Assembly: GCF_000620065.1 (NCBI RefSeq)
Contig: NZ_KK211062.1
Span: 62,001 to 126,000, forward strand
Origin: Meiothermus cerbereus DSM 11376
GTDB lineage: Bacteria; Deinococcota; Deinococci; Deinococcales; Thermaceae
Reading direction: 5' to 3'
DNA length: 64,000 nucleotides
Shown here: positions 52,181-59,904 of the stretch, piece after piece
Layout: every line of letters starts with the position of its first letter
Numbering within the stretch: the stretch's first letter is position 1
Notes under the pieces: model-generated
The model's database searches: none
What the model saw: only the letters and a program-made list of their open reading frames with translations
What the model was told of the DNA's origin: nothing
Program-made: the position numbers and the translations under genes

Positions 52181-52741
52181 ATGTTTCGCTTTTTCATGCT
52201 AATCCAGCTTGGCCTCATGCTGCTGGGCCTGGTCTGGATGGAGCTGGCAGGCTATGCGGCCATAAAAAACCCCGATCCCCTGCGCGATAGCCTGTTCTTC
52301 TTGTTGTTGTTTTTTGGGCTGGTGGGGCTCGAGCGCCTGTTCTCTCTGCTATTCCCACAAAGCTTTCGGGTCGCCGAGGCCCTGCACGGCCAGCTTGGAG
52401 TGGTCATGCGCTCTCAAGGCATCACCCACCATCAAGCGCTGCTGCTGGCCCTGGCCTCTGGGGTAGGCGAAGAGGTGTTTTTCCGTGGTGCTTTACAAAA
52501 TGCCCTGTTTGGCGACTGGCCGGGGGTGCTGCTCCAGGCCGTGGTGTTTACCATGTTCCACCCCGTACCCGACCGCCGGGCCTGGAGCTACCCGCTGTTC
52601 ATCTTTTTGGGCGGGATAATGTTTGGGGCCGCCTATTTGCTTACTGGAAGCCTGATTCCAGGCATTCTAGCGCATTACCTCCACAACGCCAGGGGCTTCT
52701 ACCAGCTGCTGGATCAGGGCGAAACAGGAAAGGGAATTTAG
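52181..52741 (+). CDS. CPBP-family intramembrane glutamic protease (Abi/CAAX type)
   Basis: A 186-residue integral membrane protein with about six hydrophobic segments. The active-site motifs are EEVFFRG (EExxxR), FTMFH (FxxxH) and the terminal HYLHN (HxxxN), all in membrane helices and all intact. CPBP members process prenylated proteins in eukaryotes and act in peptide maturation, self-immunity or unknown roles in bacteria. It starts 7 nt after the RAM-domain gene and is probably cotranscribed with it. Confidence 0.88.
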   Translation: MFRFFMLIQLGLMLLGLVWMELAGYAAIKNPDPLRDSLFFLLLFFGLVGLERLFSLLFPQSFRVAEALHGQLGVVMRSQGITHHQALLLALASGVGEEVFFRGALQNALFGDWPGVLLQAVVFTMFHPVPDRRAWSYPLFIFLGGIMFGAAYLLTGSLIPGILAHYLHNARGFYQLLDQGETGKGI

Positions 52742-52788
52742 TCAGGTTAGGGCCAGACCTACGAAGTACGCCAGAGCCTCCATTCTGA

Positions 52789-52794
52789 TATGCT
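52789..52794 (+). promoter_or_regulatory. -10 box (TATGCT) of icd
   Basis: Ends 9 nt before the ATG at 52804. Confidence 0.4.
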
Positions 52795-52803
52795 TTGAGA
52801 GCT

Positions 52804-54078
52804 ATGGCCTACAAGAAAATCACGGTTCCCGCAGGCGAGAAGATTTCCATTCACGATGGCAAGCTGCAAGTTCCCGACCAACCCATTGTGGGCTTCATTG
52901 AGGGCGACGGCACCGGCCCCGACATCTGGAGAGCCGCCCAGCCCGTGCTGGATGCAGCAGTAGCCAGGGCCTACGGCGGCAGACGCAAGATTGCCTGGGC
53001 CGAAATTTACGCTGGCGAAAAAGCCAACCAGGTCTATGGCGAGACCATCTGGCTGCCCGACGAAACCCTCGAGTTCATCCGCGAGTACCTGGTGGCCATC
53101 AAAGGGCCGCTCACCACTCCGGTGGGGGGCGGGATCCGCTCGATTAACGTGGCCTTGCGCCAGGAGCTCGACCTTTACGCCTGCGTGCGCCCGGTGCAGT
53201 GGTTCGAGGGGGTGCCCAGCCCAGTGCGCCACCCCGAGCTGGTCAACATGGTCATCTTCCGCGAGAACACCGAAGACATCTACGCCGGCATCGAGTTTCC
53301 CAAGGACAGCCCAGAGGTCAAGAAGTTCCTCGAGTGGTTCAAGACCGAATTCCCCAAGCCCTACAGCAAAATTCGTTTCCCCGAGACATCCGGCATCGGC
53401 ATTAAGCCAGTCTCGCAAGAGGGTACCCAGCGCCTGGTAGAGGCCGCACTCAACTACGCCATCGACAACGACCTGCCGTCGGTCACGCTGGTGCACAAGG
53501 GCAACATTATGAAGTTCACCGAGGGGGCCTTCCGCGACTGGGGGTACGCCCTGGCCAAGAGCAAGTACGGTGCGGTAGATCTGGACGGCGGCCCCTGGCA
53601 GACCTTCACCAACCCCAAAACCGGCAAGCAGATCGTGGTGAAGGACATGATCGCCGACAACTTCCTGCAGCAGATCCTGCTGCGCCCCTCCGAGTACAGC
53701 GTCATCGCCACCCTTAACCTGAACGGCGACTACATCTCCGACGCCCTGGCCGCCCAGGTTGGGGGTATCGGGATTGCCCCTGGCTCCAACGTCAATTACT
53801 ACACCGGGCACGCTGTTTTCGAGGCCACCCACGGCACCGCGCCCAAATACGCAGGCAAGGACCAGGTCAACCCCAGCTCGGTAATTCTCTCGGGCGAGAT
53901 GATGTTGCGCTATATGGGCTGGACAGAGGCCGCCGATTTGATTATCCATGCCATGACCAAAACCATCGCCCAGGGGCGCGTTACCTACGACTTCCACCGC
54001 CTGATGGTAGCCGAAGGCCGCAGCGCAACCCTGCTCAAGTGCAGCGAGTTCGGCCAGGCGCTTATCGAGAACATGTAG
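52804..54078 (+). CDS. icd: isocitrate dehydrogenase, NADP-type
   Basis: A 424-residue TCA-cycle enzyme. The substrate-binding Ser is in [13 protein letters not shown], the same position as the phosphorylated Ser113 of E. coli Icd. The Arg residues, [13 protein letters not shown] and [15 protein letters not shown] are conserved. [20 protein letters not shown] carries Lys and Tyr as in NADP-specific enzymes. The ATG at 52804 is preferred over an in-frame TTG at 52795. It is followed by a GC-rich hairpin and a cluster of repeats. Confidence 0.96.
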   Translation: MAYKKITVPAGEKISIHDGKLQVPDQPIVGFIEGDGTGPDIWRAAQPVLDAAVARAYGGRRKIAWAEIYAGEKANQVYGETIWLPDETLEFIREYLVAIKGPLTTPVGGGIRSINVALRQELDLYACVRPVQWFEGVPSPVRHPELVNMVIFRENTEDIYAGIEFPKDSPEVKKFLEWFKTEFPKPYSKIRFPETSGIGIKPVSQEGTQRLVEAALNYAIDNDLPSVTLVHKGNIMKFTEGAFRDWGYALAKSKYGAVDLDGGPWQTFTNPKTGKQIVVKDMIADNFLQQILLRPSEYSVIATLNLNGDYISDALAAQVGGIGIAPGSNVNYYTGHAVFEATHGTAPKYAGKDQVNPSSVILSGEMMLRYMGWTEAADLIIHAMTKTIAQGRVTYDFHRLMVAEGRSATLLKCSEFGQALIENM

Positions 54079-54177
54079 GGCTACACCAAAAGATGTTCTC
54101 TGCGAAGGGGGGTTAAGTGAACCCCTCCTGAATCGTCCCGTTAGGGGCAGGTCAGAGCACCCTGGTTTTTTGAGCTA

Positions 54178-54214
54178 ATGCTACCCACACTTCAGGCGGG
54201 GGCCCCGGAAAAAA
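54178..54214 (-). repeat. dispersed GC-rich repeat, copy C
   Basis: Read on the minus strand it has TTTTTTCCGGGGCCCCCGCC, then TGAAGTGTGGGTAGCA. It matches copy B through the core and the downstream GGGTAGCA. Confidence 0.6.
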
Positions 54215-54231
54215 GACCTTTTTATTACCCG

Positions 54232-54291
54232 TCCCGAAGGGGATCGTCCCGTTGGTGCACGGGCACCGCCCATCCCGAAGGGGATCGTCCC
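54232..54291 (+). repeat. direct repeat pair, 19 bp
   Basis: TCCCGAAGGGGATCGTCCC occurs at 54232-54250 and 54273-54291, identical, with 22 bp between. A partial relative, AATCGTCCCG, lies near 54131. Each unit can fold with its CCC/GGG ends. Confidence 0.6.
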
Positions 54292-54340
54292 CTCGAGCGG
54301 GGCGAGCAGTCACTTGAACAGGCTGCTCACCCAAACTCGG

Positions 54341-54346
54341 TATAAT
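54341..54346 (+). promoter_or_regulatory. -10 box (TATAAT) of the membrane-protein gene
   Basis: A perfect TATAAT about 46 nt before the ATG at 54393. TTGAAC at 54314-54319 is too far (21 nt) for a standard -35. Confidence 0.5.
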
Positions 54347-54392
54347 GGGCATCATCAGGAGCGGTACTTTTCAGCTAAAAGAGGGAGGCTTC

Positions 54393-54683
54393 ATGGTACA
54401 GGTTCTTTTGGTGTTGGGTTTTCTTCTGATGCTCTACAACACCTACACTGGCTTTCAGATGAAGGGCAAAGCGCCCGGTGGGGTGATTGGAGAACGGCTC
54501 ACCCAGCTCAATCTGTTTATTTTGCTTTTCGCGCTGGGGTATCTGGTTGTGGGGGTGCTGACCTGGAGTCGCCCAGTTGACGCCCTGCTGCTGATTGTGA
54601 GTCTAATTTTGTTGTTTGGAGCGATATTTGTCCTGCTGGTTCTACGACTAGTACAGGCCGTATTAGCAGCACTCGAGGGTTGA
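54393..54683 (+). CDS. small membrane protein of unknown function, 96 residues
   Basis: I do not recognise the family. It has three hydrophobic segments (MVQVLLVLGFLLMLYN, LNLFILLFALGYLVVGVL, LLLIVSLILLFGAIFVLLVL) with a short basic turn, TGFQMKGKAPGGVIGERLTQ, between the first two. GAGGGAGG lies 6 nt before the ATG. Its stop codon overlaps the start of the next gene by 1 nt (TGATG), so translation is coupled and the two products may act together. A strong TATAAT box lies upstream. Confidence 0.65.
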   Translation: MVQVLLVLGFLLMLYNTYTGFQMKGKAPGGVIGERLTQLNLFILLFALGYLVVGVLTWSRPVDALLLIVSLILLFGAIFVLLVLRLVQAVLAALEG

Positions 54684-55141
54684 TGCAAATCTACCGCCAA
54701 ACCTCCAAAGCGCTGGATATTTTCCTCAACCGGGATGAGCGCCTGGTGTATGCCCTTTGTCGTGAGGAAATAAGCGACATCGTGCTGGCCCAGCGTACCC
54801 AGCTCCCGCTGGACGTTCTGAACAACACCCTATCTGCGTTGCTCGAGCATGGCCTGATCGAAATAGTGGCGTCATCTCAAAGTGCGCCAAGCCAGCCAGC
54901 AGATCCACAGCCTGCCACGCCCACGCCGGATAAGCTGGTTGCTACAAAAGCCCAGCTGGCCGCCATTCTCAAGGCCGAACTGGGAGAGCACGCAGCAAAG
55001 TTTCTACCAGAAATTGAGCAGAAACAAAGCCTGGGCGAGCTCGAGGACTGGAGCCACAAACTGGTAATAAAGCTCAGGCTAACCCTGAGCCAAAAAGCTG
55101 CGAATGCCCTCGAGGCCCGCCTGCAATCTCTTTTTGCCTAG
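54683..55141 (+). CDS. winged-helix-like protein of unknown function, 152 residues
   Basis: A soluble protein. Residues about 10-55 (FLNRDERLVYALCREEISDI, then LPLDVLNNTLSALLEHGLIEIV) have the spacing of a winged helix-turn-helix: a helix, a short helix, a recognition helix and an 'LLEHGLIE' wing. A Pro/Ala/Ser-rich linker (about 60-80) joins this to a C-terminal helical region that ends KAANALEARLQSLFA. It overlaps the membrane protein gene by 1 nt. A DNA-binding or protein-assembly role is possible; none is shown. Confidence 0.6.
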   Translation: MQIYRQTSKALDIFLNRDERLVYALCREEISDIVLAQRTQLPLDVLNNTLSALLEHGLIEIVASSQSAPSQPADPQPATPTPDKLVATKAQLAAILKAELGEHAAKFLPEIEQKQSLGELEDWSHKLVIKLRLTLSQKAANALEARLQSLFA

Positions 55142-55199
55142 AGAACAGTTCCCCCAAAACCACCGGCAAAGCGCGCCTGCAGAGCGTAAAGTGCCCGGT

Positions 55200-56324
55200 T
55201 TATCCCTCCAGCTCTTGCAGCACCCCACGCAGGCGACGGGTCATGACCTGGGCGTACTCCACCCATTCGGCCAGAGCCTGCTCTACCGACTGACGCATCA
55301 AAAACTCGCCTGGCGAGAGGCGTTTTAACAGCAGGAATGGAGGGCTGCTGAGGCTCTCGAGCACCTTTTGTAAGCGGTCGGCCTCGAGGTTCAGCTCCCG
55401 CGCCATTGGCATCAGGTCGGCCAGCAAAAAGACCCGCTGCGCCGGCTGGTCGGCCAGCAGGGTCAGAACCGCCGAAAAGTGGCTGCGCTCGCGCAGAACC
55501 CCCGAAATTTCGCCCTCGATGGCCTGTATGGATTCCAGGTCTATACGGCCTTCCCGCAGCAGGCGTTCGATGTCAAGAGGCCCTACTGGAAAGACATCGC
55601 GCAGCTTAACCAGTCGCTGCAAGGCCTCGGGTGAGACGTAGCCCAGGCCTGCCTGCGCCAGCCCCGAGGGCCGCACAGCGGCGATCTCGGCCAGGGCTTC
55701 GGGCCTGGAAGACTCGCCAGCCACAATGGCGGCATACTGCACCCGGCCCTGCTGGCGGTAGGCCAGCAGCTCTTTAGACTCCATCTCACCAAATTTAGCC
55801 AGAGCCAGGTGAAAGGTTCGCCGCCCCAAAGCCGCCCTGAAAACCCAGGGCGCGCTACCCGACTCTCGAGAAAACCCCAAAGCCTCGAGATCAGCTGAAA
55901 ATGCAGGCACCTCGCTTGCAATCGGCTTGTGCGGGAAAATAACCTCTTTGGGATAAGGCGTAACCTTGACCCGCTTCTCGGGCTTTTCTGGCAAGGGTTC
56001 GCTGGGCTTTTGTCTGGGGCGCTCTGGCTCGGCCTGGCGGGGCCGGGCCGGCTTGGCTACGGGCGTTAGAGCTTCCAGCGTAATCTTGTCACCCTCGAGG
56101 TGCAGCACAATTTTGTCATTCACACCCAAACGCCGTTTGAGGTAGTAAGGCGCAAGGCCCTCAAGGCGGCTATATGCCCAGTTAACGGTGGCGTCATAGG
56201 TTTCGCCATCTTCATCGAGAAGGGCAATCCGCTCTTTGCCCTGCAAAAAAACCCGCAGTGGCTGGGTTAGGCTCATGGTTCCAGTGTTAAGGCAAGTGCT
56301 GGTGAGGACGTAGCGCGCAATCAT
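55200..56324 (-). CDS. two-domain protein of unknown function, about 374 residues
   Basis: I do not recognise this family. An N-terminal beta-rich domain of about 70 residues (LRVFLQGKERIALLDEDGET and following) resembles a small double-psi or B3-like fold and ends KIVLHLEGDKITLEAL. A Pro/Arg/Lys-rich linker (PARPRQAEPERPRQKPSEPL) leads to a helical C-terminal domain of about 230 residues. The ATG at 56324 overlaps the exonuclease stop region and has AGGA 5 nt upstream; ATG at 56276 (MSLTQPLRVF) is an alternative. It follows the exonuclease gene by 7 nt on the same strand, so a DNA-related role is a fair guess, not shown. Confidence 0.55.
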   Translation of the reverse strand: MIARYVLTSTCLNTGTMSLTQPLRVFLQGKERIALLDEDGETYDATVNWAYSRLEGLAPYYLKRRLGVNDKIVLHLEGDKITLEALTPVAKPARPRQAEPERPRQKPSEPLPEKPEKRVKVTPYPKEVIFPHKPIASEVPAFSADLEALGFSRESGSAPWVFRAALGRRTFHLALAKFGEMESKELLAYRQQGRVQYAAIVAGESSRPEALAEIAAVRPSGLAQAGLGYVSPEALQRLVKLRDVFPVGPLDIERLLREGRIDLESIQAIEGEISGVLRERSHFSAVLTLLADQPAQRVFLLADLMPMARELNLEADRLQKVLESLSSPPFLLLKRLSPGEFLMRQSVEQALAEWVEYAQVMTRRLRGVLQELEG

Positions 56325-56331
56325 AGGTTTC

Positions 56332-57105
56332 CTAACGGGCCTTGTTGGCCAACTGGCTGGTCGGGGTCGGGTGGCCTGCGGTAAGCATGTAATACATTTC
56401 GCGTGCGACCTGTAGCGTGGTTTCCACGTCTCCCAGGGCGCGGTGACGGCCGGCAATGGGCCCCAGGTCGAAGGCCCAGGCCAGGGCATCCAGCCCGCGT
56501 TTGGGAAGTCCGGGCAGGGCCTTGCGGGCCCAGTCTATCGTGTCTACCACAGGGTTATCCAGTCGGTAACCCAGGCGCCGCAAGCGAGGCTGCAAAAAGC
56601 CCAGGTCAAAGCCAGCATTCTGGATAATCAGGGTGGCGTTGTCCAAGAGTGGCAGGGCTTCACCTAGAACTGTGTAAATATCGGCAGCACCGCGCACATC
56701 CTGGTTTCGGATTCCGGTCAGTCGGCTGATGAAAGGCGGAATCGGCATGCCCGGATTGACCAGCCGCTCAAACACCGTGAGCTGGCCATTTTCCAGGCGA
56801 ATCAGGGCCAGCTCGATAATTTCGCTGTTTTCCGGGGAAAGCCCAGTGGTTTCTACATCGAGCACCACAACTGCTTCGCCCGGTGCTGGAAAACTGTATT
56901 TCCACTCCCACAAACCCACCTCAGCTGCGACGCGTTCAAAACGCCCATCCAGCAGGCTTTTCAGCAGGTCGCTGGCCCAGGAACCTTTGGGCAAGCCCTG
57001 TGCGGCCAAGAGCTGCTCGGCCAGGGAGCGCTCGGGAAGGTGGCGGCCAACGCTGCGTAGATGGCGGGCGAGTCGGGTAGATAGTCGGTAGTGGGTAGGA
57101 CTCAT
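56332..57105 (-). CDS. DnaQ-like 3'-5' exonuclease (DEDDh)
   Basis: A 257-residue nuclease. The exonuclease motifs are VLDVETTGLS (ExoI, D and E), NAGFDLGFL (ExoII Asp; Gln rather than His precedes Asn) and HRALGDVETT (ExoIII, His and Asp). An N-terminal extension of about 80 residues (STRLARHLRSVGRHLPERSL) precedes the domain. It could be the proofreading subunit of polymerase III or a repair/RNA exonuclease; the family does not decide. The start is uncertain: ATG at 57105 or ATG at 57141. A TATACT box at 57231-57236 and a hairpin lie upstream. Confidence 0.85.
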   Translation of the reverse strand: MSPTHYRLSTRLARHLRSVGRHLPERSLAEQLLAAQGLPKGSWASDLLKSLLDGRFERVAAEVGLWEWKYSFPAPGEAVVVLDVETTGLSPENSEIIELALIRLENGQLTVFERLVNPGMPIPPFISRLTGIRNQDVRGAADIYTVLGEALPLLDNATLIIQNAGFDLGFLQPRLRRLGYRLDNPVVDTIDWARKALPGLPKRGLDALAWAFDLGPIAGRHRALGDVETTLQVAREMYYMLTAGHPTPTSQLANKAR

Positions 57106-57193
57106 GGATTGGGGTTTGGGTATCGGCGATGCGTGCGGCATAAGCACGAAACCTCGAGGTAAGACTTGAGACCCGGTAAAGAGCCAGAAAATA

Positions 57194-57236
57194 CCTGCGA
57201 GTTCACAGATGAATTCGAGGTCTCGCAGGGAGTATA
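57194..57236 (-). promoter_or_regulatory. -10 box and leader hairpin of the exonuclease gene
   Basis: On the minus strand a TATACT -10 box (57231-57236) is followed almost at once by an 8-bp stem, CCTGCGAG with CTCGCAGG, around a 20-nt loop, then TATTTTC. A regulatory leader or weak attenuator is possible. Confidence 0.4.
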
Positions 57237-57365
57237 CCGCAGCTTACACAGATATGACAGGCCTTATAACCGTTAACGGAGTCGCGTTAAGTCGGCGTTT
57301 CTTTCTGGGTTTGCCTGCCGGAACCTAAAGCCAGGCCCAGGTCTGCCACCCAGACCACCCCCGAC

Positions 57366-58799
57366 CTACAAGCTGGCCACTCGAGCAAAGGCCCCTTCGG
57401 TAGCCTGCTCAAAAGCGTTGGCTGCAACAAATATCTGCTCGTCGTGCAGTGGTTTGCCTATAAGCTGAACCCCCACCGGCAGGTGCCCCTCAAACCCCGC
57501 CGGAATGCTCATGGCCGGCACCCCAGCCAGGTTAATGGCTACGGTGTCGATGTCGGCCAGGTACATCGAAAGGGGATCGGCGGTTTTTTCGCCAAAACGG
57601 AAGGCCGGGAAAGGGCTGGTTGGGGTAAGAAGCAGGTCAGCCCTGGCAAACGCCGCGTCCAGGTCGGCTTTAATTTTGGCTCGAGCCCGTAAGGCTTTGC
57701 CGTAATAGGCCTGGTAGTAGCCGGAGGATAGCACAAAAGTGCCCATCAGTATGCGCCGCTGCACCTCGGGGCCAAACCCCTGCTCACGGCTTCGCATCAT
57801 GGTCGCGATGCTGTCTTCGGCAGGCACCCGCAGGCCATACAGGGTTCCATCATAGCGGGCCAGGTTGGAGCTGATTTCGGCGGTGTTAACGATGTAATAA
57901 GCGGCCAGGGCGTAGTCGAGGGTGGGCAGGCTGACCTCCACAAAGCGCGCACCCTGGGCTTCCATCACGCTTCGGAAGCGCTCGAGGGCCTCCAGCACCC
58001 CCGGTGAATTACCCATAGCCAGGGCTTCTTTGACAATACCGATGGTGAGGCCTTTGGCCGAGGCCTGCAAGGCCGCCACAAACCGAGGCTCGGCTTCCAG
58101 GCTGGTGCTGTCCCGGGGGTCGTAGCCGCTCACCACGTCGCTCAGCAGGGCCAAATCCTGCAGCGAGCGGGCCATAGTACCCACCTGATCTAAGCTGCTG
58201 GCCGTAGCCACCACCCCATAGCGTGAGATGCGGCCATAGGTAGGCTTGAAGCCGTAAACCCCACATAGCGCAGCCGGCTGGCGCACGCTCCCGCCGGTGT
58301 CGGTGCCGAGCGCCAGCGGAACCATACCGGCTGCTACCGCCGCCGCCGAGCCCCCCGAGGTGCCCCCCGGCACCCGCTCGAGGTCCCAGGGGTTGCGGGT
58401 AGGGCCAAAAGCCGAATACTCGGTGGAAGAACCCATGGCGAACTCGTCCATGTTGGCCTTGGCTACCAGCACCGCCCCAGCCTGGTGCAGCTTTTCCACC
58501 ACAGTCGCGTTGTATGGCGGCACAAAGTCGGCCAGCATTTTAGAGCCACAAGTCGTCTGTAAGCCTTGGGTACAGATATTATCCTTGATCACAATGGGAA
58601 CACCGGCCAGAGGAAGGTTCTCGCCCTTGGCGAGGCGCTCTTCCACCGCTCTCGCCTCGAGCAGGGCCTGGGGGTTCAGGCGAATCAGGGCATGAACCTG
58701 AGGCTCGAGCTGCTCTATTCGCTTTAGAGAAGCCTCCACCACCTCGCGCGGCGAGCCCTGACCCGACTGGATGCTCTTCACAATTTCTTGCGCCAACAT
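57366..58799 (-). CDS. gatA: Asp-tRNA(Asn)/Glu-tRNA(Gln) amidotransferase subunit A
   Basis: A 477-residue glutaminase of the GatCAB complex, which converts mischarged Asp-tRNA(Asn) or Glu-tRNA(Gln). The amidase Ser-cisSer-Lys triad is visible: Lys in PIVIKDNICT, Ser residues in GGTSGGSAAAVAAG. DTGGSVRQPAALCG-V is the signature of the amidase family. The length is typical. gatB and gatC are not in the window, so the subunits are encoded apart. A TATCAT box at 58808-58813 ends 8 nt before the ATG. Confidence 0.94.
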   Translation of the reverse strand: MLAQEIVKSIQSGQGSPREVVEASLKRIEQLEPQVHALIRLNPQALLEARAVEERLAKGENLPLAGVPIVIKDNICTQGLQTTCGSKMLADFVPPYNATVVEKLHQAGAVLVAKANMDEFAMGSSTEYSAFGPTRNPWDLERVPGGTSGGSAAAVAAGMVPLALGTDTGGSVRQPAALCGVYGFKPTYGRISRYGVVATASSLDQVGTMARSLQDLALLSDVVSGYDPRDSTSLEAEPRFVAALQASAKGLTIGIVKEALAMGNSPGVLEALERFRSVMEAQGARFVEVSLPTLDYALAAYYIVNTAEISSNLARYDGTLYGLRVPAEDSIATMMRSREQGFGPEVQRRILMGTFVLSSGYYQAYYGKALRARAKIKADLDAAFARADLLLTPTSPFPAFRFGEKTADPLSMYLADIDTVAINLAGVPAMSIPAGFEGHLPVGVQLIGKPLHDEQIFVAANAFEQATEGAFARVASL

Positions 58800-58807
58800 A
58801 CCGCCCC

Positions 58808-58813
58808 ATGATA
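58808..58813 (-). promoter_or_regulatory. -10 box (TATCAT) of gatA
   Basis: Ends 8 nt before the ATG at 58799; no Shine-Dalgarno sequence is present. Confidence 0.45.
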
Positions 58814-58951
58814 AGGCGCATCAGCTCGAAGTGGCATACCCCGCTAGGTCATGGGAACCATCCAGCGAGATTCCCGGTTGAGGGCGTTTTGAGCTGAAAA
58901 AGTCACTGCTTGAGGGGGCCTTCACGGTGCATGGCCCAGCGCCACTGACGG

Positions 58952-59701
58952 CTATCGCGCCGCACTCCCCAAATGCTGGTCGAGAAATGCAGTGGTCCGT
59001 TGTGCAATCTGGCTCCAACCCTCTTCGGCGCTTATGGTGGCTGGGTTGTCGCCCCGCTGGGGGCCGTAGGCCCCAAAACCAGCATGGTTCAGACCAGGGA
59101 TGACCTGTTTGAGCGTATTTTTGGGAAACTTAGGCGCGCTGGCCTCGAGCTGCTCCCCACGCACAACCCCGTCCCGCTCACCAAACAGGGCCAGGGTCGG
59201 GAGGTCTTTTCCCGACAGGTCATTTTGCGGGTAAGCAGCCCACATCACCAGGGCTCTGACCTCGGGGTTGCTCTGGGCAAAGTTGGAGGCCACCACCCCG
59301 CCCAGGCTGTGTCCACCCACGGCCCAGGGCAACTCTGGTGCTTCGGCCAGCGCTGCTCTGGCCTTGCCCTGCTCGGTAACGGCCAGGTTGAAGCGAACCC
59401 GCAGCAAGGCAACCCGGTACCCAGCCGCTGCAATCTTGCGTAAAACAGGGGCATAGGCTTGAGGCTCGACCAGCCCACCAGGATAGAAGGCCAGCCCCCC
59501 CTTAACCGTCCCCTGGGGGGTAAATACCCAGCCGTAAGGGGTGGCCTGCACCTGAACCTGGCTATCCGGTGCCAGGGCCTCCAGGGCCGCCTGGGTGGGC
59601 GGATAGGAGGTCAGCGCCCGCTGGGTGTACCAGACGATGGCTGCAGCAAAAAGCAACAGCCCTCCAAAGAAAACCAACCAGAACACACGTTGTTTGCTCA
59701 T
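58952..59701 (-). CDS. membrane-anchored alpha/beta hydrolase
   Basis: A 249-residue protein. An N-terminal membrane segment (VFWLVFFGGLLLFAAAIVWY) is followed by an alpha/beta-hydrolase domain of the YmgC-like Abhydrolase_5 type. The nucleophile Ser is in GGHSLGG, the acid Asp probably in FGERDGVV, and the His in GLNHAGFGAYGPQ. The conserved YPGGLVEPQAYAPVLRKIA segment gives the oxyanion hole. It should face the periplasm or lie at the membrane. The substrate is unknown. A Shine-Dalgarno sequence is not seen. Confidence 0.85.
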   Translation of the reverse strand: MSKQRVFWLVFFGGLLLFAAAIVWYTQRALTSYPPTQAALEALAPDSQVQVQATPYGWVFTPQGTVKGGLAFYPGGLVEPQAYAPVLRKIAAAGYRVALLRVRFNLAVTEQGKARAALAEAPELPWAVGGHSLGGVVASNFAQSNPEVRALVMWAAYPQNDLSGKDLPTLALFGERDGVVRGEQLEASAPKFPKNTLKQVIPGLNHAGFGAYGPQRGDNPATISAEEGWSQIAQRTTAFLDQHLGSAAR

Positions 59702-59904
59702 AAAATCCAGGCCGACAAGAAATCTTCTTATTTTGGGGCTTTAACCGAGTTTGGCTGAACCGTTGGCGTCCACCTCGACCAAAGGGAGTGTTGCAGGATG
59801 CGAAACTCTGCGAAGCCGGTGTTGGAGGAAGCCGCACACCAAGCAGGCTAGGCAAAGCTTCAGCTGGCTTCGTAGTTCCCCTTGTACTCCAGCCGCTCGC
59901 GCCC

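Larger units (their letters stand above)
54079..54392. other. repeat-rich intergenic region, 314 bp
   Basis: It contains a hairpin GGGGTT/AACCCC (54109-54125) just after icd, copy C of the GC-rich repeat, two 19-bp direct repeats (54232-54291), and a TATAAT -10 box at 54341-54346 that should drive the next gene. No protein-coding frame is supported. Confidence 0.55.

Noticed and set aside
54152-54355. A small protein in the repeat region after icd
   Set aside because: It spans the direct repeats and the GC-rich repeat; no ribosome site or motif supports it.
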